Source: Pedobacter sp. MC2016-14 (GTDB lineage: Bacteria; Bacteroidota; Bacteroidia; Sphingobacteriales; Sphingobacteriaceae). From it: DNA of 64,000 nucleotides. The notes beneath the pieces were generated by a model. That model saw only the letters and a program-made list of their open reading frames with translations, ran no database searches and was not told where the DNA came from. A program made the position numbers and the translations under genes. Positions within the stretch are counted from its first letter, which is position 1. Each line of letters begins with the position of its first letter. Positions 42,925 through 50,572 of this stretch are shown piece by piece. The DNA lies in assembly GCF_020991475.1 (NCBI RefSeq), contig NZ_JAJMPA010000002.1, forward strand, positions 62,001 through 126,000, given 5' to 3'.

Positions 42925-44399
42925 ATTTGCAGATCTGCCAGGCTAATTTTTATAAAATCAGATTTTTCAGCCTCGCACAGCGCACAGCAATAGTCTTCAG
43001 GTAAGTCTCCAAAAGCAGTTCCCGGATTAATGTTTTGCCCTGCATCTCCCATGCTTTCGTCGTAAACTGTAAAACAAGCCTTGCATTGGTATACAAATTC
43101 ATTTTCTTTTGGTAGCAACTCATCAATTGGAGCAACTCGGTGAAATGGTTTAGCATTCAGTGTACTCAATCTATATTTTTGAAACTTATAAATGGATCTT
43201 CGCAATTGCTCAGGAAGTATAAAGGCAGGGTTTCCCTTGCTAAAAATCTCACCTGTTCGTTCATTAGGGTTAAAATCCTTTGCGCACAAGATGTCATAAA
43301 CCGGGAGCAATTTTAAGCCCAGGAAATTAAAGAAGTATCTTTTTCTAATTAGGATACTGCTAAATACCTCACTTTTTTTCCTTGTTTTTATCCCAAAGCA
43401 AATACCATAAGTTCTGGTATCTTCAATGCTTAAATGTTTTACCAGAAAGTTTTTTAATGCCAATCCTTCCATGCAATTGTCTTCTACCTGAAAGTTAAGC
43501 TCATTAGCAGCATGTCGCATGTTGATCATAAATTCCTCTAGCAGGGCATTCCATTTACTTTTGTCTTTTTCTTCTATTCCTTTTACAATGATAGATTTCC
43601 AGGGCGTGCAACACATCTGCCCCAATTTTGTATCCAGGCAAAGCTCACACATTTTCTTTAAAAACTGGATGCTAAACAATTCATCGCGTCTGTAAATGCC
43701 CAGCCAGTACTTATTGTTGTAACGATTTAAGCCCTCATAATAAGGAAGATTAAATGAAGAAAGGGGCGCAGCATGTTCGGCAGGCTTCAAGATGATGTTG
43801 TCATGGTTTAATAAACTGAAAAGTTCTTCCCCTTTGGCAGATATATTGTCAATAAAAAGATCTGGATGGCCGATAATCAGGTTTTCGAGCGCCCTGGTTA
43901 CACGGTCAATATGATTGGTGTAGCACAGCTGGCTCCACTCAAATGTGACATTAGTTTTCGGGAACCTGATAATCAAATGCCAGTAGTGTTCTGATTGTGA
44001 GGATGCAATCCAGTTGATATTTCCGGTAAGCATAGGGGTAAAGCTTTGGTCACTGTCGCAAATGTTCACCTTAAGTGATGGCTTGTAATCAATTTCATCA
44101 AGGATATCTTTATAAACCCCTTCTGTTAACCAGGTGTTTTGAGTAAAAATTTCCTCGGCAGGATAAGAGCTGATGATGTTTGGCGATTTATTGTTGTCAA
44201 CCTGATAGTCAATTGCAAGTAAATCCAGCTCTGCATAAAATGAAGCAGAATGGTAAGTGCTTACATCTACCAGCAATTGTTGACGGAGGCCAAAGCGTAC
44301 ATACTGTACCCGGGCATTCCTGGCTGCAAAAAGAATGTTGTGCAGTTCACCTGGTGAAATTATGCCTCCCGGAAAATTGATGATTACCGTTTGATGCAT
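42921..44399 (-). CDS. Rubredoxin fused to a degenerate nitrite/sulfite-reductase-like domain
   Basis: 492 residues. The C-terminal 60 residues are a rubredoxin: CKAC and CALC cysteine pairs (QCKACFTVYD, DYCCALCEAE) with the typical PEDY-like segment between. The long N-terminal part resembles the ferredoxin-like half-domains of sirohaem nitrite/sulfite reductases, including QMCCTPWKSIIVKGI, comparable to the RxTPWQ motif, but it lacks the full paired cysteine set for sirohaem/4Fe-4S binding. It ends the nitrate operon, 1 bp after the nitrate-reductase-associated gene. A role as electron donor or assembly factor for nitrate or nitrite reductase is inferred. Confidence 0.8.
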   Translation of the reverse strand: MHQTVIINFPGGIISPGELHNILFAARNARVQYVRFGLRQQLLVDVSTYHSASFYAELDLLAIDYQVDNNKSPNIISSYPAEEIFTQNTWLTEGVYKDILDEIDYKPSLKVNICDSDQSFTPMLTGNINWIASSQSEHYWHLIIRFPKTNVTFEWSQLCYTNHIDRVTRALENLIIGHPDLFIDNISAKGEELFSLLNHDNIILKPAEHAAPLSSFNLPYYEGLNRYNNKYWLGIYRRDELFSIQFLKKMCELCLDTKLGQMCCTPWKSIIVKGIEEKDKSKWNALLEEFMINMRHAANELNFQVEDNCMEGLALKNFLVKHLSIEDTRTYGICFGIKTRKKSEVFSSILIRKRYFFNFLGLKLLPVYDILCAKDFNPNERTGEIFSKGNPAFILPEQLRRSIYKFQKYRLSTLNAKPFHRVAPIDELLPKENEFVYQCKACFTVYDESMGDAGQNINPGTAFGDLPEDYCCALCEAEKSDFIKISLADLQI

Positions 44400-44400
44400 A

Positions 44401-44916
44401 TTAATCGCTTAAGAGACCAAATTCTTTAAATGCTATAGGAAAGTTTTTGTTTTCATGCCCAGGTCTGCAGAGTTTTAACAGCGCAAAGCGTTGAATGTTA
44501 GTTAGTTTTTGCCATTGCGAAATAGAAATCTGAAGTTCCAGTTCTTCAGATTTTTCTTTAAGTAGTTGAGGGATACTTTTCAGGTTGCCCCATTCTGGTT
44601 GGGGGTCAATATTGAGCGCTGTAGCCTCGTTACCTGTATATTTTGCAATCAGACCAATCAAAAACTGGTGGTAGTATTTCGTTTCTGAGCTGGTATGTAT
44701 AGGCAGTAGCGCCAGTTGTATCCGCTCGGCAGGATGAAATTTGCTCCATTCCGACAACTTAAGTTTTATCCCGGCAGCATCCATTTTAAAACGGACTGTC
44801 ATGGGGATACACCTCACATTTTCTTCTATAAAATCTTCTTCAAACTTAAAGTATTCAATCTCTTTAAGGTTTTTAAATTCCGAAGGACCAAGTTTTACTT
44901 TTCTCATGTTTGTCAA
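44401..44916 (-). CDS. Nitrate reductase-associated protein
   Basis: 171 residues, soluble. The opening YFKFEEDFIEENVRCIPMTVRFKMDAAGIKLKLSEWSKF matches the family of small proteins found next to assimilatory nitrate reductases in cyanobacteria and Bacteroidota (Nitr_red_assoc). The biochemical role is not known. The gene starts directly after the nasA stop codon. Confidence 0.88.
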   Translation of the reverse strand: MTNMRKVKLGPSEFKNLKEIEYFKFEEDFIEENVRCIPMTVRFKMDAAGIKLKLSEWSKFHPAERIQLALLPIHTSSETKYYHQFLIGLIAKYTGNEATALNIDPQPEWGNLKSIPQLLKEKSEELELQISISQWQKLTNIQRFALLKLCRPGHENKNFPIAFKEFGLLSD

Positions 44917-47900
44917 TTATTTATGTTCTTGCAATACCGCATCTAAAATTGCCTTAACTTCTGGTCTGCAGCTTCCACAACCCATTCCAGCCCCGGTTAG
45001 CTGGCAAAGCTGTAAGTGGTCTTTGCAACCTTCTTTTATTTTATGGATCAAATTACCTTCCCCTACATTGTTACAGCTACAAATTGTTTTACCAATTATT
45101 GGCGCTGCGGTTTTGCCACTTCTTAGCAGTTGAATCCTCTTTTCACTTAGTTCCAGTTTGTTTTCAATCAGGTTCCTGAATTCTAGAAACTCGCTTTTAT
45201 CGCCAATTAAGATGGCGCCCACCAGCCTGTCCTGATGCACAATGCATTTTTTGTAGTATCGCTTTGCTTTATCTATAAAAACAATCTCTTCATAACCAGG
45301 GTCGTTTGCCGGTACCTCTGCTAAGCCTAAAGAGCACAATTCCAGGCTGTGCATTTTTAAAATGTTCATGAGCAAACTGCCCTGGTAGTATTTTGCAATA
45401 TCGCCACATAGAAATCGGGCAACAATTTCAGCCTGTTGTTCTGCGGCGGCGGTAATACCATACAGTTGACCTTTAAATTCAGCAATTTCTCCAATGGCAT
45501 AAATGTCATTTTCATTGGTCCTCAGGTATTCATCTACTACAACTCCTCTTTTACAGTCTATCCCCGCCGCTTTAATGATTTCTGTATTCGGAACCGTACC
45601 TATAGCAATAACCAATGACTCGCATGCGATCATTAGGCCGCTTTTAAGGCGGATTCCTGATATGCTTTTTTCCCCGATTACCCGGTCTACCTCGTCATTA
45701 TACAAAATTTCAATGCCTTTGCTGCTTAGTTCTTCATGCAACAACTGACTACCTAAAGCGTCAAGCTGGCGCCCCATAAGCCTGGATATTCGTTGGATGA
45801 TGGTGACCTGAGATCCCGTTTCACTAAGTGATGCAGCCAATTCTATACCCAGTAAACCTCCGCCAACAATAACTACCTTGTTGTTTGTCCTGGAAAGATG
45901 CTTCCTGAAACTGTCCGCATCGTTACGGCTGCGCATGCTAAAAATGCCCGCTAGTTTTGGAAGGTCTTTTAGCGCAAATGCCCTGCTGCCTGTTGCAAGA
46001 ACCAGTACGTCGTAATGGTGTATAACGCCATTGCAATCCGTCACTGTTTTCGCTTCTTTATCTATCCCTTCAATTCCAATACCCCTGTGTAATTTGATAC
46101 GGTAATCCGTTTCTTCCAGGTCGCTCATTTTAATAAGGTTCTCCCAGTTTAAAGTACCAATGATATAGTCAGGTAAAAGTACCCTGTTGTAAAATGGGAA
46201 ATTCTCTTTACTGAAGATTTCAATTTCATCTTCCGTATTTAAGGCCCTGTAGCTTTTTACAAACCCGCATGCTCCAGCGCCTGCGCCAATTACAATAATC
46301 TTTTGTTTTGCTTTCTGATAGGTTTTTACCTGCACCGCGGTAAATTTAAAATCTGGTTCTTTACTTAAGGGATCAACCAGGTTATTGGTTAAATTATTAA
46401 CCCTGTTTAAATCGTTATCTAAAATCCTGCCCCAGTGCATCGGCATAAAGACTACCCCGGGCTTAATGTCGCTGCATAGTTTTGCTTTTACACGTACATT
46501 CCCCCGCAGGCTGCTCACTTCAATTACCTCATTGTCTTTGATATTTCTGCTGGCAGCATCAAAGGGGTTAATTTCTAAAAATGACTCACTAATGTGCTGG
46601 TTCAGCTTATTTACTTTTCCGGTTTTGCTTCTGGTGTGCCACTGATCCCTGATCCTGCCTGTTGTTAAAATAAGGGGATGTGCCGGGGTTAAAGGCTCAG
46701 ATTGATTGCGATCACCAAAAGATAGGATGTTGGCTCTGCGGTCGGTGGTAAAAAATTGGTGGTCTGTAAATAACCTTGCTGTACCAGATGCTGCGGTACC
46801 ATTTGTGTAGGGCCATTGTACGGCTCTTCTTTCCTTTAAAATTTGATAATTGAGGCCGCTGATGTCAACATTTGTCCCTTTGGTCAGTGCGGCATGCTCA
46901 TCGTAAATCGCCGCTGCATTTTTAAAGTCGAAGCCATTATAGCCCATTTTTTTCGCAAAGCGACAAATGATCTCGGCGTCTGCTAAAGCCTCACCGGGGG
47001 GCTCTGTAACCTTAGTGAGGTGGGAAATGTAGCGGCCAGCATTAGTCATAGTTCCCTCTTTTTCCGTCCAGGCTGCTGCAGGGAGTACCACGTCAGCGTA
47101 TTTTAAGGTTTCTACCTTGTTGCTGATGTCTTGAACCACTACAAATTTAGCTTTCTTTAAGCCCTGTTCAGCACTGCGAACATCCGGTAGGCTTACCAGG
47201 GGATTTGTGCATAAAATCCATATGGCTTTAAGTTTCCCTGTGTTTAGCTCATCAAACATTTCTGTCGCCGTAAGGCCAGGTTTAGCTTGAATGCTGCCCA
47301 GGGGGATTTGCCAGAATTTTTCTACTTCATTTCTGTGCAATTCATTTGCAAGTACCCGGTGTGCAGGCAGCAGGTTACTTAAGCCGCCAACCTCTCTGCC
47401 ACCCATAGCATTAGGCTGTCCTGTTAGCGAAAAGGGACCGCTTCCCGCTTTGCCAATGTGTCCAGTAATGAGGTTTAAATTAATTAAAGAAAGGTTTTTA
47501 TGGGTGCCAACTACGCTTTGGTTAAGTCCCATGGTCCACATGCTAATGAAGCCCTTTGCATTTCCAATGTAGCTTGCAGCCAGGCGGATCTCGTCTTCCT
47601 CAATGCCGCAAATACTGGCCGCATCGGCTATAGAGGTTTGGAAAACGGTTGACTGGTACTCCTCATAGCCATTTGTATGCTTGCCAAGAAAATCAAAATC
47701 AACCTTTCCGGCTTCAATTAAACAACGGCCAATAGCGTGGTGGAGGGTAATGTCACTACCTGGATTAAGCTGGAGGTGAACGTTGGCTATAGCACAGCTC
47801 TGTGTTTTTCTTGGATCGCTAACAATTATTTTTAGCTCAGGATTCTTCTGCTTTGCTGCCTCTACCCGGCGCCACAGGATGGGATGGCACCAGGCAGGGT

Positions 47901-48438
47901 TTGCACCGGCAACAAAAATACAATCGGCAATTTCAATATCATCGTAACTAATGGGCACGGTATCTTCCCCTAGACTCATTTTGTAACCAACAACAGCACT
48001 GCTCATACACAGGCGACTGTTGGTATCGATGTTGTTGCTGCCGATAAAACCTTTAATCAATTTGTTAACTACGTAATATTCTTCTGTTAAACACTGTCCG
48101 CTGGCGTAAAAGGCAACGCTATCCGGGCCATGTTTTTCAATCAGGGCTTTAAAAACGGCAGCAGTCCGGGTTAAAGCCGTGTCCCAGCTTACCCGTTGTA
48201 AAGGCATATTTTTGTTATAGCGCATTTCCGGATATAGCAACCTATCACTTTTGTCATTTGCCGTGTAATGCAGGTTCATCCCCTTGCTGCACAACATTCC
48301 CTTGTTTACAGGATGGTTTTCGTCGCCTTCAACGGAAATATTGCCCTGATGGTCTTCCTGCACTATAATACCACAGCCAACGCCACAGTAACAGCAGGTA
48401 GAGGTTTTTAGGGGCGATATTTTGTTTTCCTTTTCCAA
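44917..48438 (-). CDS. nasA: Assimilatory nitrate reductase fused to a NAD(P)H-type flavoprotein and BFD-like domain
   Basis: 1173 residues. Residues 1-700 are the molybdopterin catalytic subunit, with a 4Fe-4S site at Cys15-x2-Cys18-x3-Cys22 and Cys50, MGLNQSVVGTHKN, and the C-terminal dinucleotide-binding domain. From about 720 a pyridine-nucleotide-disulfide oxidoreductase domain begins (IIVIGAGAGACGF, VVIVGGGLLGIELAASL, an AIGEIAE motif). The last 60 residues are a BFD-like 2Fe-2S domain (CSCNNVGEG, GMGCGSCRPEV). Thus the NasA catalytic subunit and a NasB-like electron-transfer subunit are one polypeptide. It reduces nitrate to nitrite in the cytoplasm for assimilation; there is no Tat signal. 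Confidence 0.93.
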   Translation of the reverse strand: MEKENKISPLKTSTCCYCGVGCGIIVQEDHQGNISVEGDENHPVNKGMLCSKGMNLHYTANDKSDRLLYPEMRYNKNMPLQRVSWDTALTRTAAVFKALIEKHGPDSVAFYASGQCLTEEYYVVNKLIKGFIGSNNIDTNSRLCMSSAVVGYKMSLGEDTVPISYDDIEIADCIFVAGANPAWCHPILWRRVEAAKQKNPELKIIVSDPRKTQSCAIANVHLQLNPGSDITLHHAIGRCLIEAGKVDFDFLGKHTNGYEEYQSTVFQTSIADAASICGIEEDEIRLAASYIGNAKGFISMWTMGLNQSVVGTHKNLSLINLNLITGHIGKAGSGPFSLTGQPNAMGGREVGGLSNLLPAHRVLANELHRNEVEKFWQIPLGSIQAKPGLTATEMFDELNTGKLKAIWILCTNPLVSLPDVRSAEQGLKKAKFVVVQDISNKVETLKYADVVLPAAAWTEKEGTMTNAGRYISHLTKVTEPPGEALADAEIICRFAKKMGYNGFDFKNAAAIYDEHAALTKGTNVDISGLNYQILKERRAVQWPYTNGTAASGTARLFTDHQFFTTDRRANILSFGDRNQSEPLTPAHPLILTTGRIRDQWHTRSKTGKVNKLNQHISESFLEINPFDAASRNIKDNEVIEVSSLRGNVRVKAKLCSDIKPGVVFMPMHWGRILDNDLNRVNNLTNNLVDPLSKEPDFKFTAVQVKTYQKAKQKIIVIGAGAGACGFVKSYRALNTEDEIEIFSKENFPFYNRVLLPDYIIGTLNWENLIKMSDLEETDYRIKLHRGIGIEGIDKEAKTVTDCNGVIHHYDVLVLATGSRAFALKDLPKLAGIFSMRSRNDADSFRKHLSRTNNKVVIVGGGLLGIELAASLSETGSQVTIIQRISRLMGRQLDALGSQLLHEELSSKGIEILYNDEVDRVIGEKSISGIRLKSGLMIACESLVIAIGTVPNTEIIKAAGIDCKRGVVVDEYLRTNENDIYAIGEIAEFKGQLYGITAAAEQQAEIVARFLCGDIAKYYQGSLLMNILKMHSLELCSLGLAEVPANDPGYEEIVFIDKAKRYYKKCIVHQDRLVGAILIGDKSEFLEFRNLIENKLELSEKRIQLLRSGKTAAPIIGKTICSCNNVGEGNLIHKIKEGCKDHLQLCQLTGAGMGCGSCRPEVKAILDAVLQEHK

Positions 48439-48446
48439 TATAGGCT

Positions 48447-49778
48447 TTACTTAACTGTGCTTAGTGTCAATTCTTCTATATGAACCGTTTTTTGAGCCAT
48501 TATCGTTCTAAAAACAAGTACAGCGATGCCAATGCCAAGGATAATAAATCCCAGAAGGGTAAAGGCTGTGGTGTAATCAATGGTGTTGTTGCCAGCGTGA
48601 ATGGCTTTTGCTTTAAACATAAATGCAATCAGCATTGCACCGATGTTCCCGCCTGCGCCAACAATTCCGGCTACACTTCCAACGGCCTTAGGGTTAATGA
48701 AAGGAACCAGGCTATAGGTAGCCCCGTTGGCCATTTTTAAACTTAGCCCAAACAGAAACATCATAAAAATAGCCATGCCAAGGTTGCCCGACTTCGCAAA
48801 CCAGATTAAGCCAATTCCCTCAATTAACAGTAATACAGCAAGCAGTAAGGTTTTGCCGTGAAATCCCCAGCGATTACCAATTTTGTCTGCAAAAATTCCG
48901 CCCAAAGGTCTGGCAAAGATGTTTATCCAACCAAAAATACCCGCAACCAATCCTGCAATGGCTATAGTGGCCCCAAAAGAATCTGTAAAAAATATGGGTG
49001 CAAAATTGTCTACCGTAATTTCAACACCAAAACAGGCTGCATAAGCTACGGTTAAAATCCAGGTGCGGTAATCTTTAGCTGCAATTAAAAAGGTGTTTTC
49101 CGTTGTTACTGAACCTGCTTTTTCAAGCATTTTAAAATCTCCTTCCGGACTGTCAAGAGTATACCTGTGGTATAGAAATGCACAAACTAAAAGCATTATC
49201 CCAGGTACAATCATGGCAAAACGCCAGCTGTCTGCGGCGCTGCAAAAGCCAAGGGCTGTAAATCCTGATGCAATTAGCGGCATAAATACGTTGGCAGCAC
49301 CACCTCCCGCATTTCCAAAACCTCCCGCTGTTGCATTAGCGGTGCCTTTAATGTTGGGTGCAAACATGATGGAAGTGTGGAACTGTGTAATTACAAAAGA
49401 TGCGCCGATGATACCGATGGCCAAACGGAAAAGTAAAAAGGAGGTGTAAGACTGGCTGGTTCCGATGAGCAGGACCGGAACGGCACAAATGACCAGCAGC
49501 CAGGTGTAGATGATTTTAGGACCATAACGATCAATTAGCCGGCCAATCAATAGCCTGGCAATAATGGTGGCCGAAACCGATGCGATCTGGATATTGCCCA
49601 CCTGGTCTTTGGTTAAATGCAGTTGCTCCCTGGCAATTTTCATCAATGGCGCCATGCCAAACCATGCAAAAAAACAAAAGAAGAAAGTGAGCCAGGTAAT
49701 GTGAAAGGTTTTCATTTGAACCCCTTTAAGCGAAAAAATGTTGAGCTTGTCTAGTGGTTTACTGATGGAGTTAAGCAT
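48447..49778 (-). CDS. MFS nitrate/nitrite transporter (NarK/NasA type)
   Basis: 443 residues and 12 predicted helices. The nitrate signature regions are visible: FHTSIMFAPNIKGTANATAGGFGNAGGGAANVFMPL and later GGNIGAMLIAFMF, both Gly-rich helices typical of nitrate/nitrite porters. The N-terminal extension LNIFSLKGVQMKTFHITW is usual for Bacteroidota members, so the longer start 11 bp after the previous gene is preferred over the internal ATG at 49715. It imports nitrate for the fused reductase encoded 8 bp downstream. Confidence 0.93.
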   Translation of the reverse strand: MLNSISKPLDKLNIFSLKGVQMKTFHITWLTFFFCFFAWFGMAPLMKIAREQLHLTKDQVGNIQIASVSATIIARLLIGRLIDRYGPKIIYTWLLVICAVPVLLIGTSQSYTSFLLFRLAIGIIGASFVITQFHTSIMFAPNIKGTANATAGGFGNAGGGAANVFMPLIASGFTALGFCSAADSWRFAMIVPGIMLLVCAFLYHRYTLDSPEGDFKMLEKAGSVTTENTFLIAAKDYRTWILTVAYAACFGVEITVDNFAPIFFTDSFGATIAIAGLVAGIFGWINIFARPLGGIFADKIGNRWGFHGKTLLLAVLLLIEGIGLIWFAKSGNLGMAIFMMFLFGLSLKMANGATYSLVPFINPKAVGSVAGIVGAGGNIGAMLIAFMFKAKAIHAGNNTIDYTTAFTLLGFIILGIGIAVLVFRTIMAQKTVHIEELTLSTVK

Positions 49779-49789
49779 AACATTATCTT

Positions 49790-50185
49790 TTAAAATTTAT
49801 AACCTAAACCTAAACCGGGATTCCATTTGCCATCTTTTACAGCTGTTTTGGCATTGTAATAAAATGGTATTTGCAAAGCAAGATGACCAAATGCAGCCGT
49901 TAGGCCAAAGCCCAAATTAGGGGTAACTATGCTGTTTTTCGGGGCGCCTGTGCTTACTTTATCTTCCTTGACTCTTAAGCTGGGCAGCAAGCCAATCAGT
50001 ACTGCATAAGGTTTTTTGCTAAATTTAATTGCCGGGCCTGTACAGTTGATGAAAGCCCCATGATCTACATATCCTGCAACCAGTGTGCCTTCAAATAAAA
50101 CCGCTTTGGTTTGACAACTTGCGGAAAATGAGCCTAAGCCGATGGTCAGGCAGCTGGCTAATGTTAAAAAGTAAAAATTCTTCAT
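49790..50185 (-). CDS. Small exported, probably outer-membrane, protein in the nitrate operon
   Basis: 131 residues. A signal peptide (MKNFYFLTLASCLTIGLGSFSASCQ) is followed by a short beta-rich protein with alternating hydrophobic strands and a final LGLGYKF, an aromatic terminus typical of outer-membrane beta-barrels. It is too short for a large porin but could form an eight-strand barrel fragment. I do not recognise the family. It sits between nirD and the nitrate transporter with 24-bp and 11-bp gaps, so a role in outer-membrane passage of nitrate or nitrite is possible. Confidence 0.72.
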   Translation of the reverse strand: MKNFYFLTLASCLTIGLGSFSASCQTKAVLFEGTLVAGYVDHGAFINCTGPAIKFSKKPYAVLIGLLPSLRVKEDKVSTGAPKNSIVTPNLGFGLTAAFGHLALQIPFYYNAKTAVKDGKWNPGLGLGYKF

Positions 50186-50209
50186 AATTTAAGTTTTTAG
50201 GGTGCTGGT

Positions 50210-50560
50210 TTAGGATTTAGGGGTTGTACAGATGTACACGGTATCGTTTTCTACCTTTACGGCATAGGTTTTAATGGCACATTCATCACCGCTTAAGCAA
50301 GCGCCAGTGCTTAATGAAAATGTCTTTTTGTGGAAAGGGCAGGCTACCTTAGGTTCATCGGTAGTAGAGCCAATCATGCCACGGCTTAATGCCATTTGTT
50401 TTCGGTGCGGGCACTCATTCTGCGTGGCAAACCATTCATTTCTACGGGTAAAGTAGAAAAGTGCAATCTGCTCCTCACCATTTTTTACGCAAACCCCGCC
50501 ATTTTCAACAGCGTCTTCCACGCGGCAGGCGGCAATCCAGTTGTTTGATTTTTCTGTCAT
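50210..50560 (-). CDS. nirD: Nitrite reductase small subunit (Rieske type)
   Basis: 116 residues, a single Rieske 2Fe-2S domain with both ligand boxes intact: CPHRKQMALS and CPFHKKTFSL. NirD partners the sirohaem subunit NirB in NADH-dependent reduction of nitrite to ammonium in the cytoplasm. It starts 12 bp after nirB. Confidence 0.95.
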   Translation of the reverse strand: MTEKSNNWIAACRVEDAVENGGVCVKNGEEQIALFYFTRRNEWFATQNECPHRKQMALSRGMIGSTTDEPKVACPFHKKTFSLSTGACLSGDECAIKTYAVKVENDTVYICTTPKS

Positions 50561-50572
50561 TTTGTGTAGGAT

